Position numbers and translations under genes: made by a program
Notes under the pieces: generated by a model
Databases searched by the model: none
What the model saw: the letters and a program-made list of their open reading frames with translations, nothing else
What the model was told of the DNA's origin: nothing
Origin: Chryseobacterium jejuense
Lineage (GTDB): Bacteria > Bacteroidota > Bacteroidia > Flavobacteriales > Weeksellaceae
NCBI RefSeq assembly: GCF_900100075.1
Contig: NZ_FNEG01000001.1
Coordinates: forward strand, 434,001-498,000
Direction of reading: 5' to 3'
DNA: 64,000 nt
Shown: positions 17,244 to 25,769 of the stretch, one piece after another
Numbering within the stretch: the first letter of the stretch is position 1
Layout: each line of letters starts with the position of its first letter

Positions 17244-18401
17244 TTAGTGAAGTTTAGGAATAACGAAGTTAATTTTACTGCTGATTCGTACCATTACTTT
17301 ACGGATAAGATGCAAAGGCTTAATATGATCAGAATAAATAACCGCCGTTCCTCTTGCCCCAACAGTCAGCTGTTTTTGATTGTCTTCCAGAACAAATTTG
17401 GCAATCATCTTTCCATCCGTTTCCGGTAATTGTCTGGCGGTATCAGGAAGTCCTGCAGTAGATCCATTTCCCCCAAGCATTCCTCCTGCATTGTTCATAA
17501 TACCCTGGCTGGTAGCGTCAATTACGTATTCAAGTTTAGCCTTAACAACCTTTCCCGGTTCTGTTTTAAGAGCAAGTTCTACTTCATCACCATTCTTTAC
17601 AGCCTCAAGTTCGTTTTGGGCAAAGAATCCGATGACAGACTGCTGTTTCTGAATCAGAACAAAAGCAGATTTAAACGGAGCCATAATAGCTCCTTCATTA
17701 AGCTGAACATTAGGAATAATTCCATCGGTAGGTGCTAAAACAACAGTTTGAGACAAGTTCCATTTAGCCTGATCCAGTTTCGCTTGAATTTCCGATACAG
17801 AGGAGTTTTCTCCATTATAAGAAGCATTAGACTTTGTTTCAAGAGATTGTTGTTGAGCCTGGGCAGCACTGATACGGGATTGTAAATCCTGAACATTCGT
17901 CATCGCCTGTTCCAGATCAAATTTGTTGGCAGCACCGGCTTCCACTAATTCTTTATATTGATTCACTCTCTTGCTGGCTAAATCCAATTGTGACTGCAAA
18001 CCGGCAATATTTTTTCTGGATGAAGCAATATCCGTATTGTAAGAGCTTACGGTAGCTTTCATATTGCTGAGTTTAGCTTCCAGAGATTTAATTTCCTGTA
18101 CATAAGGCTCTCTGTCCAGAACAAATAAGGTATCTCCTTTTTTAACTTCCTGATTCGTCTTTACATACACCTTTTTTACTTTTCCCAAAACCTGTGTAGT
18201 GATATCCACACTTCTGTTTCCGACTTTCACGTCAGATGTGATGGGACAATAGTAATTAAGACTTAGTATTAAAGCTATAGATCCAAAAATAGGAAGAGAG
18301 TATACCACAACCTGTGTGGTAAATGTCCAGGGAATCAATTTAAATTTTTTAATAAGCAGCCAGCAGATTCCGGCATATATGGCAACGAGTAATTCTAGCA
18401 T
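17244..18401 (-). CDS. HlyD/EmrA-family periplasmic adaptor (YiaV-like)
   Basis: The 385-residue membrane-fusion protein has two N-terminal membrane segments (about 1-15 and 28-50), a biotinyl-lipoyl-like half (QVLGKVKKVYVKTNQEVKKGDTLFVLD), a long helical coiled-coil hairpin (about 105-225) and the second lipoyl half (VVLAPTDGIIPNVQLNEGAIM). Two N-terminal helices and a DUF3302 neighbour match the Escherichia coli yiaV-yiaW pair. It presumably links an inner-membrane partner to the outer-membrane factor encoded one base downstream. The transported substrate is unknown. Confidence 0.92.
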   Translation of the reverse strand: MLELLVAIYAGICWLLIKKFKLIPWTFTTQVVVYSLPIFGSIALILSLNYYCPITSDVKVGNRSVDITTQVLGKVKKVYVKTNQEVKKGDTLFVLDREPYVQEIKSLEAKLSNMKATVSSYNTDIASSRKNIAGLQSQLDLASKRVNQYKELVEAGAANKFDLEQAMTNVQDLQSRISAAQAQQQSLETKSNASYNGENSSVSEIQAKLDQAKWNLSQTVVLAPTDGIIPNVQLNEGAIMAPFKSAFVLIQKQQSVIGFFAQNELEAVKNGDEVELALKTEPGKVVKAKLEYVIDATSQGIMNNAGGMLGGNGSTAGLPDTARQLPETDGKMIAKFVLEDNQKQLTVGARGTAVIYSDHIKPLHLIRKVMVRISSKINFVIPKLH

Positions 18402-18406
18402 GTTGG

Positions 18407-18772
18407 TTAATTTTCAATTGTGTTAAGTTCTTCTTCCTGTTCTTCGTTAGAAGTATCAGGATTATTTTGGGGTTGATTTTGATTGCCATAATCATAGTTC
18501 GCCCAGATTAAAGCAACCGGCCATAAAAGGCCTCCAAAAATAAGAGAGAGGAGGCACATACTTTTTATGGCGTTGAGCTGAGGGTGATTCTTTTTTTCGG
18601 CTACTTTCTCCGGATAAATGTGAACTTTCCAGAAAAGGTAGATCCCGGCCAAAGGTAAAACAAGTAAAATGAGCCAGGATGCACCGTCAGCTATATTGTC
18701 TTCTATTCCTGTAGATGCCTGAACAAAATTGCATGAGAGTAACAGGCAGAGAAATAAGGATATTCTTTGCAT
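18407..18772 (-). CDS. DUF3302 (YiaW-like) inner-membrane protein
   Basis: The 121-residue protein has a signal-like first segment (MQRISLFLCLLLSCNFVQA) and two further membrane helices (ASWLILLVLPLAGIYLFWKV and MCLLSLIFGGLLWPVALIWANYDYG). The HIYPEKVAEKKNHPQLNAI loop and the W-P-x-A-L-I-W-A end match DUF3302. The acidic C-terminal tail is Asn/Glu-rich. In E. coli, DUF3302 yiaW lies directly upstream of HlyD-like yiaV; here the spacing is 5 bases, so it heads a three-gene operon. Confidence 0.85.
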   Translation of the reverse strand: MQRISLFLCLLLSCNFVQASTGIEDNIADGASWLILLVLPLAGIYLFWKVHIYPEKVAEKKNHPQLNAIKSMCLLSLIFGGLLWPVALIWANYDYGNQNQPQNNPDTSNEEQEEELNTIEN

Positions 18773-18991
18773 AATATATTGATATAAGGTAATATTTAAA
18801 GGTAAAACAAGGAGGTAACTGAACTGTAGATGCCAGTCAGTTAGCTTACATCTTCATGAAGATTAAAGATGATTCAATATGATATATTTTTGTGAATGAT
18901 GTTTTTCTCATTTTTGCTTTTAATAAATTGTGTAACAGTATTTTGATGAAGCAAAAATAGATCGAATAAAGTGAGAAAAAGTATTCCTAAG

Positions 18992-19597
18992 TTATTTTTT
19001 TCTTTCGTTCCTTTTTTTATGAACCCTCGCAGTCATCCTTGAAAGTGAATTGGGAGTAATGCCCAGAAAATTGGCAATATATTTCCTATTGGCATTTTGA
19101 GAAGTGAAAGGACGGGTTTCCAAAAACTCTTCATATCGTGAATGTGGAGAAGTAGAGCAAAGCTGTTCCGTGCGTACCTTTAGTGTATTAATGATCTGTT
19201 TTAAAGATTTTATATAAGCATTGTAAATTCCCCTGTGTTGAAATGCCGCTTCTTCAAATTCAGCTTTGTTAAATAAAAAGATCTGAGATTCTATAACAGC
19301 CTCAATCGTATATTTTCTTTCACTTTCTCCTGAAAATGATTCCGGGCTTTCCATAATGGCTGCTTCTTTTTCTGAAGGTAAAAAAAGATTGGTTTCATTA
19401 CCGTTTTCATCATCAAAGAAAAACCTCAGTAATCCATTGGAAAGGATAAATAATTGATTAAAAGACTGTCCCGGTTCTGTCAGAGTTTCTTTTTTTCTAA
19501 GAAGTCTGGGAGTACTGAGACTGATCAAAACATTAATTTCTTCATCAGATAAATCCTGGAAGAAAACAATATGCTTGAAAGTCTTAAATAGGTCCAT
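18992..19597 (-). CDS. Crp/Fnr family transcriptional regulator
   Basis: From the ATG at 19597 the protein has 201 residues. It has a cNMP-like beta-roll (TEPGQSFNQLFILSNGLLRFFFDDENGNE) and a C-terminal helix-turn-helix (NRKYIANFLGITPNSLSRMTARV). The frame can be extended to a TTG at 19618, but the ATG form is the better start. The last residues are very basic (KKRNERKK). The gene is divergent from the glycosylasparaginase gene at 19706 and lies upstream, on the same strand, of the efflux operon; either could be its target, but no shared operator is evident. Confidence 0.88.
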   Translation of the reverse strand: MDLFKTFKHIVFFQDLSDEEINVLISLSTPRLLRKKETLTEPGQSFNQLFILSNGLLRFFFDDENGNETNLFLPSEKEAAIMESPESFSGESERKYTIEAVIESQIFLFNKAEFEEAAFQHRGIYNAYIKSLKQIINTLKVRTEQLCSTSPHSRYEEFLETRPFTSQNANRKYIANFLGITPNSLSRMTARVHKKRNERKK

Positions 19598-19705
19598 TAC
19601 GGGAGTAAAGATAATCAAAAATCGGATATAGATATTCGTTGCACGATAATAAGGATTTCAAAGAAGTTTTTTTTAGATTTGTTACTACTATAATTTTGAT
19701 ATACA

Positions 19706-20701
19706 ATGAACAATAACCGAAGAAATTTTATCAAAAAACTGGGAATCGCAACCGCGGCATTGGCTGTAAATCCATTGGATCTGATGGCGAAAGAATTGCC
19801 TGAAAACAATACTGTTACCAATAAACCCATCGTTCTCTCAACCTGGAATTTCGGCCTCAAAGCCAATGAAGAAGCCTGGACAATCCTTGGGAAAGGAGGA
19901 AAAGCGCTGGATGCTGTTGAAAAAGGAGTCCGATTGGTGGAACTGGATCCCAAAGAAAGAAGTGTCGGTTATGGTGGCCGCCCTGACAGAGATGGAAGGG
20001 TAACCCTGGATGCCTGTATTATGGATGATAATTATAATATCGGTTCAGTGGCCTGTCTTGAAAATATTAAGAACCCTATTTCCGTAGCCAGAGCCGTGAT
20101 GGAAAAAACACCTCACGTAATGTTGGTAGGAGACGGAGCATTGCAGTTTGCGCTTTCACAAGGTTTCAAAAAAGAAAATCTTCTCACCGAAGAATCCGAA
20201 AAAGAGTGGAAAGAATGGCTGAAGACAAGCAAATATAAACCCATTGCCAATATTGAAAATCACGATACCATAGGAATGATAGCCCTTGATGCAAACGGAA
20301 ATCTTTCCGGAGCCTGCACCACCAGTGGAATGGCTTTCAAAATGCATGGAAGAGTAGGAGATTCTCCCATTATCGGAGCAGGTTTATTTGTAGACAATGA
20401 AGTAGGAGCAGCTACAGCAACGGGACACGGTGAAGAAGTAATAAGAACGGTAGGAACCCATCTTGTAGTAGAATTAATGAGACAGGGAAGAACTCCACAA
20501 CAGGCCTGTAAAGAAGCTGTAGACAGAATTGTAAAGATCAATCAGAGAAGAAATAAAAACCTTAAAGATATTCAGGTCGGTTTTATTGCCATCAATAAAA
20601 AAGGAGAATATGGGGCTTACTGTATTCAGGATGGATTTAACTTTGCCGTATACGATCAGAAAGGAAACCGCCTTGAAACACCTGAGTTTGCAGTAAAATA
20701 A
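19706..20701 (+). CDS. N4-(beta-N-acetylglucosaminyl)-L-asparaginase (glycosylasparaginase)
   Basis: This N-terminal-nucleophile hydrolase cleaves the GlcNAc-asparagine bond left after glycoprotein degradation. The 331-residue precursor has a twin-arginine signal (RRNFIKK at 5-11, then a hydrophobic Ala-rich stretch), so it is exported folded. Autoproteolysis is expected at Asp187-Thr188 in NHDTIGMIALD, freeing Thr188 as nucleophile. The GACTTSGMAFKMHGRVGDSPIIGAG and ATGHGEEVIRT segments are characteristic of the well-studied Elizabethkingia (Flavobacterium) enzyme. A TAATTTTG -7 box lies at 19691-19698, very close to the start. It precedes a lipoprotein and cutC on the same strand. Confidence 0.96.
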   Translation: MNNNRRNFIKKLGIATAALAVNPLDLMAKELPENNTVTNKPIVLSTWNFGLKANEEAWTILGKGGKALDAVEKGVRLVELDPKERSVGYGGRPDRDGRVTLDACIMDDNYNIGSVACLENIKNPISVARAVMEKTPHVMLVGDGALQFALSQGFKKENLLTEESEKEWKEWLKTSKYKPIANIENHDTIGMIALDANGNLSGACTTSGMAFKMHGRVGDSPIIGAGLFVDNEVGAATATGHGEEVIRTVGTHLVVELMRQGRTPQQACKEAVDRIVKINQRRNKNLKDIQVGFIAINKKGEYGAYCIQDGFNFAVYDQKGNRLETPEFAVK

Positions 20702-20718
20702 TACACAATTTTCTTATG

Positions 20719-20757
20719 GCCACGAATCCACTAATGCATTTATTCGTGCATTCGTGG
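20719..20757. repeat. Palindromic intergenic repeat
   Basis: GCCACGAAT and ATTCGTGGC form a 9-bp inverted repeat around a 21-base centre that itself contains ATGCATTTATTCGTGCAT. It resembles the widespread CACGAAT intergenic repeat and may also act as a weak terminator. Confidence 0.5.
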
Positions 20758-20843
20758 CTGAAAAAACAGAAAATCTTTGATTTTCCTGCACTTTTAATAT
20801 AAACAAATATAAGTGGCACCGCCAAAAAATAGACAGATAGAAT

Positions 20844-21410
20844 ATGAAAAGAATGATGATCGCTTCCCTGTTTTTAATAATAGGATGTAAGGAAGAAAAG
20901 AAAGAAGCAGTAGTTACCCAACCGGAATCCGAAATGAAAGAAAATGTAGTTCAGGAAACGAAGCCTCAGGTAAATGAATCGGAAGAAGCGAAAAAATGGT
21001 TAGAAGAAAGTATCGAAGACTACTTTAAATCAGATCTTGGGAGTCTTGATAAAAATATGCAGAAAATAACCACCAAGGATTATTATGATTATAAAGGAGA
21101 TGCCATGAACGTTGATATGGATGTGGACGGAAGCCTTACAGAACAGGAATTCAAAAATAAATGGAAAGGAAAGTTCGATATTAAAAAAGCAGGTGTTGGT
21201 GTTGGATTCTTAATTGCAGGGCAGGATTGGTCTAAAATACAAGTAACAAAATGCCAGTTGTTATCTGAAAATAAGAACAGCTACCTGTTTGATGTCGTTC
21301 TTACCGATAAAGAACCGAAAGAAGTATATCCAATTAAAGTAAAGGTAATGAAAGAAAACGGATCTTTTTTAATTGCCGATGTATTGCAGGATGTTCCTGA
21401 ATTTAATTAA
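20844..21410 (+). CDS. Hypothetical lipoprotein
   Basis: The 188-residue protein starts with a short lipoprotein signal (MKRMMIASLFLIIGC; Cys15) followed by a charged Lys/Glu-rich spacer to about residue 50. The remaining 140 residues look like a small alpha/beta domain (KWLEESIEDYFKSDLGSLDKNMQKITTKDYYDYKGDAM) resembling DUF3828/NTF2-like lipoproteins, but I do not recognise the family with certainty. It starts 143 bases after the asparaginase gene and ends 15 bases before cutC, probably in one operon with cutC. Confidence 0.8.
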   Translation: MKRMMIASLFLIIGCKEEKKEAVVTQPESEMKENVVQETKPQVNESEEAKKWLEESIEDYFKSDLGSLDKNMQKITTKDYYDYKGDAMNVDMDVDGSLTEQEFKNKWKGKFDIKKAGVGVGFLIAGQDWSKIQVTKCQLLSENKNSYLFDVVLTDKEPKEVYPIKVKVMKENGSFLIADVLQDVPEFN

Positions 21411-21425
21411 AAGATAAGAAAGACA

Positions 21426-22088
21426 ATGTCAAAAATAGAAATAGCATGCTTTAACCCTGAATCAACAATAATTGCTTTCGAAAATGGGGCCAACAGAATA
21501 GAATTATGTGCCGGATTAAGCGAAGGAGGAACAACTCCCGATTTTCAGTCTACAAAAGACTTAAGAGAAAAGATAAACATTCCTATCTTCGTCATGATTC
21601 GTCCGAGAGGTGGTGATTTTACCTATTCGGATGCTGAATTTGAGCAGATGAAGAAAGATATAACCGCTTTGAAATCATTGAATGTTGATGGTTTTGTATT
21701 CGGTATTCTGGATGAAAATGATGAGGTAAATGTTGAGCAAAATAAAACGTTGGTTGAATTGGCTTCACCACTTCCATGTACATTCCATCGTGCCTTCGAC
21801 AGAGCAAAAGGACTGGAAGAGTCTTTAGAAAAAGTAATTGATTGCGGTTTTACAACCATACTCACTTCGGGCCAGAAACCTAATGTATCAGAAGGAAAAG
21901 AAAATCTGAAAAAATTAGTAGCCCTTTCCAATGGAAGAATTGAAATTCTTGTAGGTGGTGGTCTCCGTTCCTCAAATATTGAAGATATCAGAGAAGCTAC
22001 AAAAGCTGATTACTTTCATTCTTCAGCGATTACTGATGGTGGAGCATTTGTGAATCCTGATGAGGTGGTAGCTTTGAAGAATAAATAA
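21426..22088 (+). CDS. cutC: CutC family protein
   Basis: The 220-residue TIM-barrel protein has the family N-terminus (IEIACFNPESTIIAFENGANRIELCAGLSEGGTTPD) and the segments VFVMIRPRGGDFTYSDAEF-like, FHRAFDRA, TILTSGQKPNVSEG and VGGGLRSSNI. CutC was named for copper homeostasis in E. coli, but the evidence for copper transport is weak and its reaction is unclear. It is cytoplasmic, without a signal peptide. The distance from the lipoprotein gene is 15 bases. Confidence 0.95.
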   Translation: MSKIEIACFNPESTIIAFENGANRIELCAGLSEGGTTPDFQSTKDLREKINIPIFVMIRPRGGDFTYSDAEFEQMKKDITALKSLNVDGFVFGILDENDEVNVEQNKTLVELASPLPCTFHRAFDRAKGLEESLEKVIDCGFTTILTSGQKPNVSEGKENLKKLVALSNGRIEILVGGGLRSSNIEDIREATKADYFHSSAITDGGAFVNPDEVVALKNK

Positions 22089-22105
22089 TTATTATATACT
22101 TCATT

Positions 22106-22170
22106 TGTCATTCTGAGCGTAGCGAAGAATCTCAAAATATTGCAGAGACTCTTCGTTCCTCGGAATGACA
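22106..22170. repeat. Inverted dispersed repeat (TGTCATTC family)
   Basis: TGTCATTC…CGAAGAATCTC and GAGACTCTTCG…GAATGACA form an imperfect inverted repeat around an A/T-rich centre. The same TCATTC…GAAGAATCTC words occur at 4361-4424 and 7451-7513. Confidence 0.65.
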
Positions 22171-22246
22171 AAACTACTTTTAGTTTTTGAAACTATAAAA
22201 TGAAGAACATTCATTTATAAATAGTAAAAAAATAAGCTAATTAATA

Positions 22247-22521
22247 TTAATTTAAACGCAAAGTTTTATACAAAAGGCTGTTATATTTTAGGAAGCAAAG
22301 TAAGGCGGCAAAGCCGCTGAATAAGCAGAAGGATAACGTTCGCTTCATCATAATCGATTGCAAATCGATTCTTTCTTAGCTCCCTTAAAAATAATACGTA
22401 CTGTAAATAAAAACTTTGCGCTTAAAAAAATAAACATAGACAAATGGCCAAAAACGAATTGCTCTACAGAATAATAGGCATGTCTGTAGAAGTTCATTGT
22501 CTTTGAAAAAGTAAATGATTT
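22247..22521 (+). repeat. GxxExxY-associated structured element, copy 1
   Basis: The 275-base unit is tandemly repeated at 22522. It has outer arms TTTAAACGCAAAGTTTT (22251-22267) and AAAACTTTGCGCTTAAA (22410-22426; one mismatch). These enclose a GCGGC-AAA-GCCGC hairpin (about 22305-22317) and an AATCGATT-gca-AATCGATT hairpin (about 22352-22370). It ends in a truncated GxxExxY reading frame. Confidence 0.8.
22444..22506 (+). pseudogene. Truncated GxxExxY gene remnant
   Basis: Twenty codons (MAKNELLYRIIGMSVEVHCL) then a stop. It is clearly related to the first 20 residues of the intact gene at 22718 (MTENELSYKIIGAAIEVHKN). The sequence then runs straight into the second copy of the element, so this is a gene start cut off by the tandem duplication. 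Confidence 0.75.
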
Positions 22522-22795
22522 TTAATTTAAACGCAAAGTTTTATACAAAAGGCTGTTATATTTTAGGAAGCAAAGTAAAGCGGTAAAGCCGCTGAATAAG
22601 CATATGGATAACGTTCGCTTCATCATAATCGATTGCAAATCGATTCTTTCTTAGCTCCCTTAAAAGTCATACGTACTGTAAATAAAAACTTTGCGTTTAA
22701 AAAATAAACACACACAAATGACAGAAAACGAATTATCTTACAAAATAATAGGAGCGGCTATAGAAGTTCATAAAAACTTAGGTGTTGGATTATTA
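22522..22795 (+). repeat. GxxExxY-associated structured element, copy 2
   Basis: It has perfect 17-bp arms, TTTAAACGCAAAGTTTT (22526-22542) and AAAACTTTGCGTTTAAA (22685-22701). The inner hairpin is GCGGT-AAA-GCCGC, where the C-to-T change relative to copy 1 still allows a G-U pair in RNA. The unit also includes the first codons of the intact GxxExxY gene. Confidence 0.8.
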
Positions 22796-23104
22796 GAAAG
22801 TGCCTATGAAACAGCTTTAGCCTACGAATTAAGAACAATGAATCTTAATGTAAAACAACAAGTCGTTTTACCATTACAATACAAAGAGATCTCAATAGAA
22901 AATGCATATAAAATTGATCTTATTGTAGAAGATAAAGTGATTGTAGAGGTTAAATCTGTATTAGAATTACACCCTATTTTCCATGCACAGGTATTGACTT
23001 ATTTAAAACAGACACACATAAAGCTCGGACTTCTTATTAATTTTAATAGTGAACTCATTAAATACGGAATTCACAGAATTGTAAACAAAATTATTGATGC
23101 ATAA
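22718..23104 (+). CDS. GxxExxY protein (PDDEXK-like)
   Basis: From the ATG at 22718 it encodes 128 residues. The frame extends upstream to a TTG inside the inverted repeat, which is not a plausible start. The name-giving motif is GLLESAY (about 26-32), and a PDDEXK nuclease-like core follows (KIDLIVEDKVIVEVKSV, Asp then E-x-K, about 66-82). The family is common in Bacteroidota, often in many copies, with no established function; nuclease activity is inferred from the fold only. It is preceded by the structured element and overlaps the next gene by 8 bases. Confidence 0.88.
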   Translation: MTENELSYKIIGAAIEVHKNLGVGLLESAYETALAYELRTMNLNVKQQVVLPLQYKEISIENAYKIDLIVEDKVIVEVKSVLELHPIFHAQVLTYLKQTHIKLGLLINFNSELIKYGIHRIVNKIIDA

Positions 23105-25577
23105 AACTTTACTTTTTGCCTTTATTTTCATTCAGAACGTTCTTTTTGCCCAGTATTCGGAGAGAAGTCTCTCTTCTGAAAACTGGACGTTCAAAAATTC
23201 AAAAGATAAAAACTGGCTTCCTGCCAAGATCCCTGGAACGGTTCATCTGGATCTGATGGCTAATAAAATTATTCCGGATCCTTTTAAAGATGAAAATGAA
23301 AAAAAGGTTCAATGGGTAGAAAATGAAGATTGGGATTATCAGACGAATTTTGAGATTTCATTCAAGGAGTTTGATTATGATCATATTGATCTTGTTTTTA
23401 ATGGACTGGATACATTTTCAGAAATTTATCTCAATGGTAAATTACTGAGGAAAACAGATAATATGTTCAGAAAGTGGGAGATTCCTGTGAAAGAATATTT
23501 GAAACAGGGGAAGAATCTTCTACAGATAAAATTTAAATCTGCTGTGAATGAAGGAAAAGAACTGGCAAAAAAAGTTCCGTTTACGATGCCTGAATCGCCA
23601 CGAAGTTTTGTGAGAAAAGCTCAATATCAGTTTGGCTGGGATTGGGGTCCAAGATTGGTAACAGCAGGAATCTGGAAAGAGGTAAAACTGGAGTTCTGGG
23701 GAAATGCAAAGGTTAAAAATATTCAGGTTCAGCAAAAGTCTCTCTCTGATACAGAGGCCGAGATTTCGTTTAATATGAACATTTTTGCTGAAGAAGAAGG
23801 TGAATATTTTACATGGTTCAACTTAAACAGAGGAATACATAGATTCCATCTCAATAAAGGTCAAAATACCATTATTCTACCTTATAAAATTAAAGATCCA
23901 AAGAGGTGGCAGCCTAATGGAAGAGGAACTCCTCATAGATATGCAACAAAAATTACTCTGTATAAAAAAGGTGGACGAATTATTCGGGATATCAATGTGA
24001 CTTATGGATTGAGAGATATTGAACTTGTTCAGGAGAAAGATGAAAAAGGGAAATCTTTTTATTTCAAAGTCAATGGAAATCCTTTATACATTAAAGGAAC
24101 CAACTGGATACCGGCAGACAGCTTCTCTCCAAGAATCACAGAAGAAAAGTATCAGAAACTGATTAAGGCTGCTAAAGAAGCCAATATGAATATGATCCGT
24201 ATTTGGGGTGGCGGGATTTATGAAGATGAAGAATTTTATAAAGCCTGTGATGAAAACGGAATCCTGGTTTGGCAGGATTTTATGTTTGCTGGAAGTTTTT
24301 ATCCTGCTGATAACGAGTTTCTGGATAATGTGAAAGAAGAAGTAAAAGATCAGATCAACAGGCTTCAAAACCATCCGTCCATCGCTTTGTGGTGCGGAAA
24401 TAATGAAATTGACGAAGCCATTGTCAATTGGGGCTATCAGAAGCAATTTAAATATTCAAAAGAAGATTCATTACAGGTATGGAAAGATTATAAAAAGCTG
24501 TTTCATGAAGTTATTCCCAATACGATGAAGCAGAGCCTTACTCCGGATAGAAATCTGTACTGGCCTAGCTCTCCGTCAATAGGATGGGGGCACAAAGAAA
24601 GCCTCACTGAGGGAGATTCCCATTATTGGGGAGTCTGGTGGGGAGAACAGCCTTTTGAAGTTTATAATGAAAAAGTAGGCCGTTTTATGTCTGAATATGG
24701 ATTCCAGGGAATGCCAACTTTAGCCACAACAAAATCAATGTTCTCAGGAGTTTCTGATTTGGACTTACAAAATCCAACGATTAAAGCCCATGAAAAACAT
24801 GCAAGAGGTTGGGAGATCATTAATAAATATATGGAACGGGACTATAAAATCCCCACAGGTTTTGTGAAATACAATTATGTTTCTCAACTATTACAGGCTA
24901 AAGGAATGCAGATTGCGATAGAAGCCCATCGTAGGGCAAAACCTTATAATATGGGAACGCTGTATTGGCAGCTTAATGATTGCTGGCCGGTGGTTTCATG
25001 GTCATCCATTGATTATTTAGGAAACTGGAAAGCATTTCACTATCAGGCAAAAAGAAGTTTTGAACCGGTATTGATCTCCGTTGCAGAAAGCAATAAAGCC
25101 TACGGAATATATCTGATTAGTGATTTGTTGAAAGAAATAAAAGCAGATGTAAAATTTGAGCTTATTGATTTTGAAGGAAAGTCGTTATGGAAATCCAATA
25201 TTATCAAAGACCTAAAGGCTGATGTGAGTGAGAAAATTTTCAGTATCAACAAAACCGATTGGGCAAAATTTGATTTATCTAAAGCGGTTTTAAAAATAAG
25301 CTCAGACACTGAAGATACGAAATTTGAAAAGCTTTTTTTTCCAACAAAACCTAAAGATTTAAAACTCTCAAAACCTAATATTACCATAAAAAAAATATCA
25401 CCAACGGAAATTGAAGTCTCAACAGATGTCTTAGCGAAAGACGTATATCTTATCGGAGATGCCCATTTCAGTGATAACTTTTTTGATCTGTTACCAGGAA
25501 CTTCAAAAAGAATTATTCTTTCCAGATCTTTGGATAAAGTGGAGGTGATGAGTTTGTTTGATACCTTAATAAATTAG
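23097..25577 (+). CDS. Beta-mannosidase (glycoside hydrolase family 2)
   Basis: The enzyme removes beta-linked mannose from the non-reducing end of oligosaccharides, for instance the N-glycan core. The 826-residue protein begins with a signal peptide (MHKTLLFAFIFIQNVLFAQ). It has the GH2 sugar-binding domain (PAKIPGTVHLDLMANKIIPDPF), a beta-sandwich domain, and the catalytic barrel. Acid/base Glu437 lies in CGNNEID and nucleophile Glu533 in MSEYGFQGMP. The start used is the ATG at 23097; a TTG one codon earlier is possible. The ATG overlaps the end of the GxxExxY gene (ATGCATAA), so translation may be coupled. With the hexosaminidase and glycosylasparaginase it suggests host glycoprotein-glycan breakdown. 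Confidence 0.95.
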   Translation: MHKTLLFAFIFIQNVLFAQYSERSLSSENWTFKNSKDKNWLPAKIPGTVHLDLMANKIIPDPFKDENEKKVQWVENEDWDYQTNFEISFKEFDYDHIDLVFNGLDTFSEIYLNGKLLRKTDNMFRKWEIPVKEYLKQGKNLLQIKFKSAVNEGKELAKKVPFTMPESPRSFVRKAQYQFGWDWGPRLVTAGIWKEVKLEFWGNAKVKNIQVQQKSLSDTEAEISFNMNIFAEEEGEYFTWFNLNRGIHRFHLNKGQNTIILPYKIKDPKRWQPNGRGTPHRYATKITLYKKGGRIIRDINVTYGLRDIELVQEKDEKGKSFYFKVNGNPLYIKGTNWIPADSFSPRITEEKYQKLIKAAKEANMNMIRIWGGGIYEDEEFYKACDENGILVWQDFMFAGSFYPADNEFLDNVKEEVKDQINRLQNHPSIALWCGNNEIDEAIVNWGYQKQFKYSKEDSLQVWKDYKKLFHEVIPNTMKQSLTPDRNLYWPSSPSIGWGHKESLTEGDSHYWGVWWGEQPFEVYNEKVGRFMSEYGFQGMPTLATTKSMFSGVSDLDLQNPTIKAHEKHARGWEIINKYMERDYKIPTGFVKYNYVSQLLQAKGMQIAIEAHRRAKPYNMGTLYWQLNDCWPVVSWSSIDYLGNWKAFHYQAKRSFEPVLISVAESNKAYGIYLISDLLKEIKADVKFELIDFEGKSLWKSNIIKDLKADVSEKIFSINKTDWAKFDLSKAVLKISSDTEDTKFEKLFFPTKPKDLKLSKPNITIKKISPTEIEVSTDVLAKDVYLIGDAHFSDNFFDLLPGTSKRIILSRSLDKVEVMSLFDTLIN

Positions 25578-25741
25578 AAATACAACTTAATATTTTGTAA
25601 ATGCTGAATTTTAAAAATCTGCTTAATCCCGAAAAATCTGCGAGAGAAAATCAGCATATCTTATAGTTTTCTAAACCAAATGAATCCTAAATAAGATCTA
25701 AAAAAATAGACATTTTCCATTCTCAACTCAAAAATCAGCCG
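25578..25741. repeat. Short intergenic region with CTGCGAGAG-type repeat
   Basis: About 25610-25650 carries AAATCTGCTTAATCCC and AAATCTGCGAGAGAAAATC, the same dispersed family as at 1199 and 4440, in the reverse sense. Confidence 0.5.
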
Positions 25742-25749
25742 TAAATTTG
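25742..25749 (+). promoter_or_regulatory. -7 box of the AEC transporter gene
   Basis: TAAATTTG, a full match to TAnnTTTG, 20 bases before the ATG. Confidence 0.6.
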
Positions 25750-25769
25750 CCCTATATTTCTTTACAGTT

